Positions 17,089 to 27,464 of a stretch of DNA of 64,000 nt are shown here, one piece after another; positions within the stretch are counted from its first letter, which is position 1; each line of letters opens with the position of its first letter. Source of the stretch: Oceanicola granulosus HTCC2516 (GTDB lineage Bacteria; Pseudomonadota; Alphaproteobacteria; Rhodobacterales; Rhodobacteraceae); assembly GCF_000153305.1 (NCBI RefSeq), contig NZ_CH724107.1, positions 1,423,482 to 1,487,481 on the forward strand, given 5' to 3'. The position numbers were made by a program, and so were the translations under genes. Below the pieces are notes generated by a model. The model made no database searches, was not told the DNA's origin, and was given only the letters and a program-made list of their open reading frames with translations.

Positions 17089-18608
17089 ACCAGCAGACCC
17101 CCACCACCCTCGACAGCCACGCCGACGTGCTGACCCGCGCCGGCCTCGCGCCCGCCGAGCTCGGCGGCGGCAGCCTCGCCGTGCGCTCGCCCATCGACGG
17201 CGCCGAGGTGGCCCGGCTCGCCGAGACGCCCGCCGCCGACATGCCCGCCGTCATCGCCCGCGCGCAGGACGCCTTCCGCGCCTGGCGGCAGGTGCCCGCC
17301 CCGCGCCGGGGCGAGCTGGTGCGGCTGCTCGGCGAGGAGCTGCGGGCCGCGAAGGACGAACTCGGCGCCGTGGTGACGCTCGAGGCCGGCAAGATCACCT
17401 CCGAGGGCCTCGGCGAGGTGCAGGAGATGATCGACATCTGCGACTTCGCCGTCGGCCTGTCGCGCCAGCTCTACGGACTGACCATCGCGTCCGAGCGTCC
17501 GGGCCACCGGATGAGCGAGACGTGGCACCCGATGGGCCCGTGCGGCGTCATCACCGCCTTCAACTTCCCCGTCGCCGTCTGGTCGTGGAACGCCGCCCTG
17601 GCGCTGGTCTGCGGCAACCCGGTGATCTGGAAGCCCAGCGAGAAGACCCCGCTGACGGCGCTCGCGACGATGAAGATCCTCGAGCGCGCCCTCGCCCGTT
17701 TCGGCGACGCGCCCGAGGGGCTGGCCCAGCTCGTCATCGGCGGCGCCGACCTGGGCGCGGCGCTGGCGGAGTCGCGCGACGTGCCGATCCTGTCGGCCAC
17801 CGGCTCGACCCGCATGGGCGGCAAGGTCGGCCCGCAGGTGCTCGCACGCTGGGGCCGCCCGATCCTCGAGCTCGGCGGCAACAACGCGATGATCGTCGCG
17901 CCCTCGGCCGACCTCGACATGGCGGTGCGCGCGATCGTCTTCTCCGCCGTCGGCACCGCCGGCCAGCGCTGCACCTCCCTGCGCCGCCTGATCGTGCACA
18001 GCTCGATCCGCGAGGAGCTCGTCACCCGCCTGCGCGCCGCCTATGCCAGCCTGCCCGTCGGCGACCCGCGCGCCTCGGGCACCCTCGTCGGCCCGCTGGT
18101 CGACGAGGCTGCGCTCGAGGGCATGCAGGACGCGCTCGAGGCGGCCCGCGCCGAGGGCGGCACCGTCCACGGCGGCGCCCCGGTCCGCGAGGGCGTGCCG
18201 GGCGGCGCCTACGCTGCGCCCGCGCTCGTCGAGATGCCGGGCCAGACCGAGACGGTGAAGCGCGAGACCTTCGCGCCGATCCTCTACGTGATGGGCTACG
18301 ACGACCTCTCCGCCGCCATCGAGATGCAGAACGCCGTGCCGCAGGGCCTGTCGTCGTGCATCTTCACCCGCGACCTGCGCGAGGCGGAGACGTTCCTGTC
18401 GGCCACCGGCTCGGATTGCGGCATCGCCAACGTCAACATCGGGCCCTCGGGTGCCGAGATCGGCGGCGCGTTCGGCGGCGAGAAGGAGACCGGCGGCGGG
18501 CGCGAGAGCGGCTCGGACGCCTGGAAGGCCTACATGCGCCGCCAGACCAGCACGGTGAACTACTCCGACGCGCTGCCGCTCGCGCAGGGCGTCCGCTTCG
18601 ACGTCTGA
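17085..18608 (+). CDS. amaB: L-aminoadipate-semialdehyde dehydrogenase (ALDH7 family, AmaB-like)
   Basis: 507 aa. Closely follows the antiquitin/ALDH7 pattern: WHPMGPCGVITAFNFPVAVW, GNPVIWKPSEKTPLT, catalytic Glu262 in LELGGNNAM and nucleophile Cys296 in AGQRCTSLRR. ALDH7 enzymes oxidise alpha-aminoadipate semialdehyde (AASA) to 2-aminoadipate with NAD+. ATG 17085 overlaps the aminotransferase stop; the frame extends 400 bp upstream only as a shadow. The order aminotransferase, AASA dehydrogenase, HglS and D-2-hydroxyglutarate dehydrogenase gives a complete AASA to 2-oxoglutarate route. Confidence 0.92.
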   Translation: MNQQTPTTLDSHADVLTRAGLAPAELGGGSLAVRSPIDGAEVARLAETPAADMPAVIARAQDAFRAWRQVPAPRRGELVRLLGEELRAAKDELGAVVTLEAGKITSEGLGEVQEMIDICDFAVGLSRQLYGLTIASERPGHRMSETWHPMGPCGVITAFNFPVAVWSWNAALALVCGNPVIWKPSEKTPLTALATMKILERALARFGDAPEGLAQLVIGGADLGAALAESRDVPILSATGSTRMGGKVGPQVLARWGRPILELGGNNAMIVAPSADLDMAVRAIVFSAVGTAGQRCTSLRRLIVHSSIREELVTRLRAAYASLPVGDPRASGTLVGPLVDEAALEGMQDALEAARAEGGTVHGGAPVREGVPGGAYAAPALVEMPGQTETVKRETFAPILYVMGYDDLSAAIEMQNAVPQGLSSCIFTRDLREAETFLSATGSDCGIANVNIGPSGAEIGGAFGGEKETGGGRESGSDAWKAYMRRQTSTVNYSDALPLAQGVRFDV

Positions 18609-18665
18609 TCCCGACCCCGGCGGCGCGGCCCTCCCGCGCCGCCCCCTCTCCCCCTGGAGCGCCCG

Positions 18666-20060
18666 ATGCCCGACCTGATCTCCCCCGACGCCATCCGCAC
18701 CCTGTTCTCCCGCGCCATGTCGGACATGTACCGACGCGAGGTGCCGCAATACGGCGCGCTGATCGACCTCGTCGCGGAGGTCAACGCCGAGACCCTCGCC
18801 GCCGACCCCGATCTCCACGCCCGCCTCGCCGCCGCGGGCGAGCTCGAGCGGCTCGACGAGGAGCGCCACGGCGCGATCCGCCTCGGCACAGCGCAGGAGC
18901 TCGCGCAGATCCGCCGGGTCTTCGCGGTGATGGGGATGGAGCCGGTCGGCTATTACGACCTCTCCGTCGCCGGCATCCCCGTCCACTCCACCGCCTTCCG
19001 CCCCACCGACGGCGCGGCGCTCGCGACGAACCCGTTCCGCGTCTTCACCTCGCTGCTGCGCCTCGAGCTGGTCGAGGACCGCGCCCTCGCCGAGCGCGCC
19101 GCCGAGATCCTGTCGTCGCGCCGCATCCTCACCGAACCGGCCCTCGAGCTGACCACGCGGGCCGAGGCGCAGGGCGGCCTGAGCGCCAGCGAGGCGCGCG
19201 CCTTCGTGGCGGAGGTGCTCGAGACCTTCCGCTGGCGCGGCGAGGCGCTCGTCGACGCCGAGACCTACGCCCGGCTCCACGACGCGCACCGGCTGATCGC
19301 CGACGTGGTGAGCTTCCCGGGGCCGCACATCAACCACCTGACGCCGCGCACGCTCGACATCGACGCGGTTCAGCGGCGGATGCCCGGGCGCGGCATCGCG
19401 CCCAAGGCCGTCATCGAGGGCCCGCCCCGCCGCCGGGTGCCGCTGTTGCTGCGCCAGACCTCGTTCAAGGCGCTCGAGGAAGAGGTGCGCTTTCGCGGCG
19501 CGAGCCAGGCCGGCACCCACACCGCCCGCTTCGGCGAGATCGAGCAACGCGGCGTGGCGCTGACCCCGAAGGGGCGCGCGCTCTACGACCGGCTGCTCGC
19601 CGGGACCCGCGCCGCCGCCCCCATCGCCCCGGACGGCACCGGCGCGCAGGCCTACGTCGACACCCTCGAGGCCCGCTTCGCCGCCATCCCCGACGACGCC
19701 GACTGCCTGCGCCGCGAGGGCCTCGCCTTCGTCCGCTACCGCGCCGTCCCCGAGGCCGCGCCCGCCGTCGCCGACAGCGTCGAGGCGCTGATCGCCAGCG
19801 GCGCGCTGGTGGCCGATCCGCAGGTCTACGAGGACTTCCTGCCGGTCTCCGCCGCCGGGATCTTCCAGTCCAACCTCGGCACCGAGTCGGCCGCCGCCTA
19901 CAGCGCCGCCGCCAGCCGGGCCGCCTTCGAGGAGGCGCTCGGCGCGGAGGTGCCCGACGAGATGGCGCTCTACGAGCGCGCCGAGCGCGACAGCCTCGAA
20001 GCCGCGCTCCTCGCGCTCGGCCGCCCCGACCTGTCGCAAGCCCCTCGCCGGGTCGCCTGA
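18666..20060 (+). CDS. hglS: 2-oxoadipate dioxygenase/decarboxylase HglS (YdcJ/DUF1338 family)
   Basis: 464 aa. HglS is an Fe(II) enzyme that converts 2-oxoadipate and O2 to D-2-hydroxyglutarate and CO2. The residues known for substrate and metal binding in the Pseudomonas enzyme can be matched: His68 and Arg72 in RHGAIRLGT, a histidine of GPHINHLTPR (221/224), and a glutamate of FGEIEQRG (about 291). Length equals the family's. It ends with a TGATG overlap onto the dehydrogenase gene that would oxidise its product. Confidence 0.92.
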   Translation: MPDLISPDAIRTLFSRAMSDMYRREVPQYGALIDLVAEVNAETLAADPDLHARLAAAGELERLDEERHGAIRLGTAQELAQIRRVFAVMGMEPVGYYDLSVAGIPVHSTAFRPTDGAALATNPFRVFTSLLRLELVEDRALAERAAEILSSRRILTEPALELTTRAEAQGGLSASEARAFVAEVLETFRWRGEALVDAETYARLHDAHRLIADVVSFPGPHINHLTPRTLDIDAVQRRMPGRGIAPKAVIEGPPRRRVPLLLRQTSFKALEEEVRFRGASQAGTHTARFGEIEQRGVALTPKGRALYDRLLAGTRAAAPIAPDGTGAQAYVDTLEARFAAIPDDADCLRREGLAFVRYRAVPEAAPAVADSVEALIASGALVADPQVYEDFLPVSAAGIFQSNLGTESAAAYSAAASRAAFEEALGAEVPDEMALYERAERDSLEAALLALGRPDLSQAPRRVA

Positions 20061-22882
20061 TGGACGGCGGCGGCGCGCCCCTCGCGGGCGACCGGCTCGC
20101 CCGGTTCCGCGCCGCGCTGGCGGCGGAGGGCGAGGTCGAGCTGGCCGACGACATCGCCACCCGCATTGTCAACGCCACCGACAACTCGATCTACGAGATC
20201 ACCCCCGCCGCCGTCGCCTTCCCCCGCGATGGCGCCGACCTCAACCGGCTGATGCGCGCGGCGCGGGCGAGCGGGATGCCCCTGCTCGCCCGCGGCGGCG
20301 GCACCGGGACGAACGGGCAGTCGCTCGGCACCGGCGTCACCGTCGACTGCTCGCGCCACCTGACCCGCATCCTCGACATCGACCCCGCCGCGCGCACCGC
20401 CGTCGTCGAGCCGGGCGTCGTGCTCGACGACCTCAACCGGGCCGCCGCACCGCACGGGCTGATGGTCGGCCCCAGCGTCTCGACCGCCTCGCGCGCGACG
20501 CTGGGCGGAATGGTCGCCACCGACGCTTCGGGCAAGGGCTCGCGCATCCACGGCCGCACCTCCGACCACATGCGCGCGCTCGACGTGGTGCTCTCCGACG
20601 GCAGCGACTGGACCGCCGTGCCGCTCGGGCCCGCCGAGCTCGACGCGGTCTGCGACCGCGACGACCTGCCCGGCGCGCTGCACCGGACGTTGCGCGACCT
20701 GCACGCGCGGCATGCCGACGAGATCGCCCGCGTCTTCCCCGACATGAACCGCGGCCTGACCGGCTACAACCTGCGCGACCTCGGCCCGGCGGACGGGGGG
20801 CTGAACCTCGTCAAGCTGCTCGCCGGCTCGGAAGGCACCCTGGCCCTGACGCGCCGCATCACGCTGCGCCTCGTCCCCCGCCCCGCCCACCGCGCGCTGC
20901 TGGTCGCCGCCTACGGCGACGCGCTCGCCGCGCTGGCCGATGCCGGGCGGCTGCTCGCGGCGGAGCCGTTCGCCATCGAGTTCCTCGACGACCGCATCCT
21001 GGCCCTGGCCGCCGAGGATCCGGCCTTCGCCGCCCTGCGCCGGGCCCTGCCAGAGGCCGAGGGCACGGTGCGGGGGCTGAACTTCGTCGAGGTGCAGGCC
21101 GACAGCGCCGCCGGGCTCGCCCGCGCGGTGGATCGCCTCGAGCGCCTCGCCGGCGCGCCGCCCGCGCTCGTCGCCGCGCGGCTCGTCACGGAGCCGGCGC
21201 AGATCGAGCGGCTCTGGGCCCTGCGCGCACGCTGCGTCGGGCTGCTCGGCCGGATGGACCCGGAGCGGCAGGGGACGGCGTTCGTCGAGGATTGCGCCGT
21301 GCCGCCCGCGCGGCTGCCCGGCTTCGTGGCGGGCTTTCGCGAGATCCTCGACGCGCACGGGCTGGGCTACGGCATGTTCGGCCATGCCGACGTCGGCTGC
21401 CTGCACGTCCGCCCCGCCCTCGACCTGCGCCGCCCCGAGGATCGCGCCAGGCTGCGGCCGGTCTCCGACGCGGTGGCGGCGCTGGTGCGGCGCGAGGGCG
21501 GGGTATTCTGGGGCGAGCACGGGCGGGGCCTGCGTGGCGAGTACGGGCCGGAGGTGTTCGGGCCGGAGCTGTGGGGCGCGCTCTGCGAGGTGAAGCGGGC
21601 GTTTGATCCCGCCGGGCTGCTCAACCCGGGCAAGATCGCCGGGCGCGACCCCGCCGAGCCGGTGATCGCCCTCGACACCCCGCCCCTGCGCGGCGAACTC
21701 GACGCGCCCCTGTCCGCCGATTGGCGCGACGCGCGGCGCTGCAACGGCAACGGACAATGCTTCGGCCGCGCGCCAGACGACGTGATGTGTCCCTCCTACC
21801 GCGCCACCGGCGATCGGCTGCTGTCGCCCAAGGGACGGGCGGCGCTGCTCCGGGCCTGGGCACGGGAGCCGACGCCGGATCTGGCCCGGGCGCTGGATGA
21901 GAGCCTCGACGCCTGCCTGTCGTGCCGCGCCTGCGCCAGCCAGTGCCCGGTCAAGGTCGACATCCCCGAGATGAAGAGCCGCTACCGCGCCGCGCGCCAT
22001 GCCGGGCGGCTGCGGCCGGCCCACCACTACCTGCTCGCCGCGATGGAGCCGGTCTCGCCGCTGCTGCGCGCCCTGCCCCGTCTGAGCGCCGCGGCGCTGC
22101 GCCTCGCCGCGCCGCTGACCCGGGCGGCGGGGCTGGTGGACCTGCCCGAGCCCGCGCCGGTGCGCCGGCCTGCCGCGACGGGCGTGGGCCGCGAGGTTGT
22201 CCTGCTCGCCGACACCTTCCTCGCCACCTACGACGGCGCGGTGCTCGCGGCCGTCGAGACGGTGCTGGCGCGGCTCGGCTACCGGGTCCGGCGGATCGCG
22301 CCGCGGGCGAACGGCAAGGCGCTGCACCTGCTCGGGATGCGCCGCGCCTTCGAGCGCACCGCGCGCCGCCGCATCGAGGAGGCCCGCCGGCTCGCCGCGA
22401 CGGGCGCGCCGCTGCTGGTGGTCGAACCCGCCGTCGCCGCGCTCTGGCGGGCGGAGTACGCGCAGCTCGGCGTGGTGCCCGAGGTGCTGAGCCTGGAGCG
22501 CTTCCTCGCCGCCGAGATCGCCGCCGGCCGCATCGCCCGGCGCCCCGCCGCCTCCGACGACGCGCCCCTGCTGCTCCCCCATTGCAGCGAGAGCGCCGCC
22601 GACCCGGAGAGCGCGGTGCGGTGGGTGGAGGTGATGTCTCACCTCGGCATCGCCGCGCGGGCCGGCAAGGCGGGCTGCTGCGGCATGGCCGGCAGCTTCG
22701 GCCACGAGCGCGCCAACGCCGACCTCTCCGCCCGCGTCTACGAGACGAGCTGGGCCGGCATCGTCGCCGCCGAGGGCGCGGCCGACCTGCTGGCGACCGG
22801 CTTCTCTTGCCGCTGCCAGGTGGCGCGGATGAGCGGCACCCGGCCGCGCCATCCCGCCGAACTACTGGCGCGCCGGCTCTAA
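20060..22882 (+). CDS. FAD/Fe-S D-2-hydroxyglutarate dehydrogenase (YdiJ-like)
   Basis: 940 aa fusion of an FAD-linked oxidase and a Fe-S/CCG half. Residues about 45-270 hold the PCMH FAD domain (LLARGGGTGTNGQSLG, LGGMVATDASGKGSR), about 290-540 the C-terminal oxidase domain ending FDPAGLLNPGK. Then come Fe-S clusters (CNGNGQCFGR, CLSCRACASQCPVKVDIPE near 617-635) and a C-terminal CCG motif GCCGMAGSFGHE near 872. YdiJ-type enzymes oxidise D-2-hydroxyglutarate to 2-oxoglutarate, passing electrons to the respiratory chain. Directly behind hglS, so it removes that enzyme's product. Confidence 0.9.
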   Translation: MDGGGAPLAGDRLARFRAALAAEGEVELADDIATRIVNATDNSIYEITPAAVAFPRDGADLNRLMRAARASGMPLLARGGGTGTNGQSLGTGVTVDCSRHLTRILDIDPAARTAVVEPGVVLDDLNRAAAPHGLMVGPSVSTASRATLGGMVATDASGKGSRIHGRTSDHMRALDVVLSDGSDWTAVPLGPAELDAVCDRDDLPGALHRTLRDLHARHADEIARVFPDMNRGLTGYNLRDLGPADGGLNLVKLLAGSEGTLALTRRITLRLVPRPAHRALLVAAYGDALAALADAGRLLAAEPFAIEFLDDRILALAAEDPAFAALRRALPEAEGTVRGLNFVEVQADSAAGLARAVDRLERLAGAPPALVAARLVTEPAQIERLWALRARCVGLLGRMDPERQGTAFVEDCAVPPARLPGFVAGFREILDAHGLGYGMFGHADVGCLHVRPALDLRRPEDRARLRPVSDAVAALVRREGGVFWGEHGRGLRGEYGPEVFGPELWGALCEVKRAFDPAGLLNPGKIAGRDPAEPVIALDTPPLRGELDAPLSADWRDARRCNGNGQCFGRAPDDVMCPSYRATGDRLLSPKGRAALLRAWAREPTPDLARALDESLDACLSCRACASQCPVKVDIPEMKSRYRAARHAGRLRPAHHYLLAAMEPVSPLLRALPRLSAAALRLAAPLTRAAGLVDLPEPAPVRRPAATGVGREVVLLADTFLATYDGAVLAAVETVLARLGYRVRRIAPRANGKALHLLGMRRAFERTARRRIEEARRLAATGAPLLVVEPAVAALWRAEYAQLGVVPEVLSLERFLAAEIAAGRIARRPAASDDAPLLLPHCSESAADPESAVRWVEVMSHLGIAARAGKAGCCGMAGSFGHERANADLSARVYETSWAGIVAAEGAADLLATGFSCRCQVARMSGTRPRHPAELLARRL

Positions 22883-23160
22883 TTCTGCCCGAGCCGACCC
22901 GTCGCGTCGGCCAGCAGCGCGAGCACGGCGCGCACGTCGTCGGCGAAGGCCAGCCCCTGCGGCGTCAGCGCGATCCCGTGGCGGCGGCGCTCGATCAGGC
23001 GCACGCCGAGCTGCGTCTCGAGTGCCTTCACCTGCCGCGATACCGCCCCCTGCGTGAGTGCCAATTCTCCCGCGGCGGCCGAGATGCTCCGGTGCCGCGC
23101 GGCGGCCTCGAAGGCGGCGAGCAGCGGCATCGACGGCAGCAGGCGGCGCGGCTGGCTCAT
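22879..23160 (-). pseudogene. Truncated LysR-type regulator, DNA-binding domain only
   Basis: 93 aa. A complete LysR winged helix is present (ISAAAGELALTQGAVSRQVK, then LGVRLIERRRHGIALTPQG), but the protein stops right after the linker helix; the roughly 200-residue effector domain is missing. Its 3' end overlaps the last 4 bases of the upstream convergent dehydrogenase gene. Full-length members are about 300 aa, so this is most likely a remnant cut off when the lysine-tail operon and the transporter operon were joined. A stand-alone mini-regulator is less likely. Confidence 0.75.
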
Positions 23161-23209
23161 CGTTTATCCCTCCTCCACCAGATATTCCCAATCCGCATGA
23201 CTGACGGCG

Positions 23210-23245
23210 AAAAAAACGTTTAACTAAAAATCTAATCGTTTAACT
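23210..23245 (+). promoter_or_regulatory. Two LacI-type operator-like sites upstream of the long operon
   Basis: A 9-bp direct repeat cgtttaact occurs at 23217-23225 and 23237-23245, exactly 20 bp apart. Each copy sits in a CG-centred context typical of LacI-family half-site pairs (aaacgttt at the first, aatcgttt at the second). The sites lie 30-60 bp before the first gene of the operon, which itself encodes a LacI-family regulator (29146-30201). The DNA here is AT-rich, as expected for a promoter. Confidence 0.55.
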
Positions 23246-23277
23246 TTGTCCGTACAAGCTGAGTCGCAAGGGAGGAC

Positions 23278-24449
<1,172 letters not shown>

Positions 24450-24453
<4 letters not shown>

Positions 24454-25688
24454 CCATGACGAAGTACGCATCGACGGCGCTGTCCGTCGCGCTGGCCGGG
24501 CTGCTGCCGGCGGCGCTGGCGGCGCAGGAGGAGGGCACGCTCCGCCTCGCCACGTGGGACGACGAGGAGAGCCTCGAGATCATCGAATCCATCGCCGCCG
24601 CCTTCGAGGCTGCGCATCCCGGAACCGACGTCCAGATCGAGGCCTACGGCGACGGCTACGACACCAAGCTGTCGGCCGCGATGGGCGCGGGCAACGCGCC
24701 CGACGTCATGTACATGTGGAACTTCCCGGCCTACGCCGCTTCGCTGATGCCGCTCAACGACTTCATCGAGCGCGACGGCGCGGAGATGGACATCGACGAC
24801 ATCTCGCCCGCCCTGCTGGATGTCTCGCGGATCGACGGCAACGTCTACGGCATGCCCGCGGGCTTCACCACGCACGTGATCTTCTACAACCGCGACCTGC
24901 TGGAAGAGGCCGGCGTCGCCGAGCCGGAAGCCGGCTGGACCTGGAGCGACCTGCGCGAGAAGGCCGCCGCGGCGAGCGACCCCGAGAACCAGGTCTACGG
25001 CTTCGCCGTCGATGCCCGGCCCGACCCCTACGATTTCGAGCAGTTCTACTGGTCGAATGGCACCCAGTTCATCTCCGACGACGGCACCGAGATCGACGGC
25101 TACATGAACAGCCCCGAGGGCGCCGAGGTGCTGAACATGTTCGCCGACATGATCGCCTCCGGCGAGGCCGTGGCGCTCAATATCGGCGACGACGTCTCGG
25201 GCTCGGCCCTGTTCCGGGGTGGCAACCTCGCGATGTTCGAGGGCGCGATGTGGAACAAGGGCGGCATCGACGAGTCGGGCATCGACTACGGCATCGTCGG
25301 CCTGCCGGCCTTCGAGGGCAAGCCGGTCAAGAGCGCGATCAACTCGTCCGCCGTCTCGATCTCCGCCGACACCGATAACCCCGAGCTCGCCTGGGACTTC
25401 GTGAAGTTCTTCTCCTCGCCCGAGGCCGTGGCGATGCGGGTCAACGACCTGCCGGTGCGCGCCAGCGTGGCGGCCGAGACCGGGCAGGCGGACGACCCGA
25501 TGCTGGCGCCGTTCTTCGAGATGCTGGAGGTCTCCGAGGGCACCTCGCCGGCGTTCCTCAAGCATGAGGACTGGGCCCGGATGCAGGAGAACCTGTCGGC
25601 GGCCATCGAGGCGACGATGATCGAGGGCGGCAACGCGCAGGCCCACCTCGACGACGCGGTCCGCCGGTCCGCGCGCTTCCTGCGCTGA
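24450..25688 (+). CDS. ABC importer substrate-binding protein (sugar family 1)
   Basis: 412 aa periplasmic binding protein with a Sec signal peptide (LSVALAGLLPAALAAQEEG). Mature part has the COG1653 pattern: LRLATWDDEESLEIIESIAA, then GNAPDVMYMWNFPAYAAS, and later FRGGNLAMFEGAMWNKGG. Family members bind mono- to oligosaccharides or glycosides. In this operon the ligand is inferred to be a glycosylated amino acid, possibly glucosyl-galactosyl-hydroxylysine, from the hydrolases and kinase that follow. ATG 24450 or 24456. Confidence 0.9.
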
Positions 25689-25704
25689 TCCGGGGAGCGG
25701 AGAG

Positions 25705-26655
25705 ATGACAGTCACGACAGACACGGTCGTCGCCACGTCCTCCCGGCGGCGCAGGCGTCCGGTCAGCCACATGGTGCCGTGGCTGTTCATCTCTCCGTGG
25801 ATCATCGGGTTCGTGGCCTTCACGCTCGGCCCGATGCTCTTCTCGCTCTACATGAGCTTCTTCGACTGGCCGATCGTCGGGGAGCGCACCTTCATCGGCC
25901 TCGACAACTACGTCACCATGACCACGCTCGACCCGCAATTCTGGGAGAGCCTCTGGATCACGGTGAAGTTCGCCCTGCTCTTCGTGCCGCTCAACATCGC
26001 CGTCGGCTTCCTGCTGGCGCTGCTGCTGAATGCCGGGCTGAAGGGCACGGGCGTGCTCCGGACGCTGTTCTACCTGCCCTCCGTCATCTCGGGCGTGGCG
26101 CTGGTGACGATCTTCTCCTGGCTCTATTCCTACCGCTTCGGCGTGCTGAACTACCTTCTGGGCTTCGTCGGGATCGATGGGCCGAACTGGCTGGGCGATC
26201 CGAGCTGGGCGCTGGTGGCGATCGTCTTCGCGAGCCTCTGGGGCGTCGGCAGCACGATGCTGATCCTGCTGGCCGGACTGCAGGCGATCCCGCGCGAGCT
26301 CTACGAGGCGGCCCGGATTTCGGGCGTGCCGGCCTGGGCGCGGACACTCTACATCACGCTGCCGATGCTCGGCCCGATGCTGCTGTTCTCGATCATCACC
26401 TCGATCATCTCGGCCTTCCAGCAGCTCACCTTGGCACTGCTGCTCACCGAGGGCGGGCCGCTCGGCTCCACCTATTTCTTCGCGATGTACATCTACGACA
26501 ACGCCTTCAAGTACTTCGACATGGGCTACGCCGCCGCAATGTCGTGGATCATGTTCGGCATCGTCCTTCTGCTGAGCCTCGCGGTGATGAAATCCTCCTC
26601 GGCCTGGGTCCATTACGAGGGCGAGGTGCGCGGCAAGAAGGGAGACAAGTCATGA
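25705..26655 (+). CDS. ABC importer inner-membrane permease (MalF type)
   Basis: 316 aa with six membrane segments. N terminus MVPWLFISPWIIGFVAFTLG and the EAA coupling loop ELYEAARISGVPAWARTLY are typical of the MalF/UgpA group. Overlaps the next permease gene by 4 bp. Confidence 0.93.
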   Translation: MTVTTDTVVATSSRRRRRPVSHMVPWLFISPWIIGFVAFTLGPMLFSLYMSFFDWPIVGERTFIGLDNYVTMTTLDPQFWESLWITVKFALLFVPLNIAVGFLLALLLNAGLKGTGVLRTLFYLPSVISGVALVTIFSWLYSYRFGVLNYLLGFVGIDGPNWLGDPSWALVAIVFASLWGVGSTMLILLAGLQAIPRELYEAARISGVPAWARTLYITLPMLGPMLLFSIITSIISAFQQLTLALLLTEGGPLGSTYFFAMYIYDNAFKYFDMGYAAAMSWIMFGIVLLLSLAVMKSSSAWVHYEGEVRGKKGDKS

Positions 26656-27464
26656 CCCGCCCCCTGCTCTACGGTGCCGCGATCTTCATGGCGGCGCTGT
26701 TCGTCGCGCCCTTCGTCTGGACCCTGCTCACGGCGGTCAAGACCGAGGCCGAGCTCTACACCTTCCCGCCGTCGTTCCTGCCCGAGACGTGGCGCTGGGA
26801 AAACTTCCACACCGCCTGGACGAAGCTGCCGTTCACCACCTTCCTGACCAACTCGACCATCGTGGTGGTGCTCTCGACCGTCGGGCAGCTGTTCTCGTCG
26901 TCGCTCGTCGCCTTCGGCTTCGCCCGCTTCCGCTTTCCGGGCCGCGACGTGCTGTTCGTGGTGGTGCTGGCGTCGATGATGATCCCGTGGGACGTCAAGA
27001 TGATCCCGCTCTACATGCAGTTCAACTTTCTCGGCTGGATCAACACGCTCAAGCCGCTGATCGTGCCGGCCTGGTTCGGCGAGGCGTTCTTCATCTTCCT
27101 GCTGCGCCAGTACATCATGTCGGTGCCGATGGAGATCGACGAGGCGGCGCGCATGGACGGGGCCAACAGCTGGCAGCTCTACTGGCGCATCCACCTGCCG
27201 CTCATGCTGCCCGCGCTGGTGCTCGTCGGCACGTTCCAGTTCATGAACGCCTGGAACGACTATCTGGGGCCGCTGATCTTCCTCAACGACCAGTCGAAAT
27301 ACACGCTCACGCTGGGGCTTTCGATGTTCAAGGGCCTGCACGGGCAGGACTTCATCTCGATCGCCGCGATCACCGTGGTGCTGTGCCTGCCGCCGCTCGT
27401 GCTGTTCTTCTTCGCCCAGCGCTACATCATGGACAGCGCGCTCGGCTCCTCGGTGAAGGGATGA
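26652..27464 (+). CDS. ABC importer inner-membrane permease (MalG type)
   Basis: 270 aa, six membrane segments; EAA loop EIDEAARMDGANSWQLYWR and the family C terminus ALGSSVKG. Pairs with the preceding MalF-type permease. ATG 26652 overlaps the upstream stop and its own stop overlaps the hydrolase start. Confidence 0.93.
   Translation: MTRPLLYGAAIFMAALFVAPFVWTLLTAVKTEAELYTFPPSFLPETWRWENFHTAWTKLPFTTFLTNSTIVVVLSTVGQLFSSSLVAFGFARFRFPGRDVLFVVVLASMMIPWDVKMIPLYMQFNFLGWINTLKPLIVPAWFGEAFFIFLLRQYIMSVPMEIDEAARMDGANSWQLYWRIHLPLMLPALVLVGTFQFMNAWNDYLGPLIFLNDQSKYTLTLGLSMFKGLHGQDFISIAAITVVLCLPPLVLFFFAQRYIMDSALGSSVKG

Noticed and set aside
17058..22852. Very long open frames on the minus strand (about 993 and 960 codons) across the aminoadipate operon
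   Set aside because: Antisense shadows in high-GC DNA; composition is Arg/Gly/His-rich with no domain, and both lie under well-recognised genes on the plus strand.
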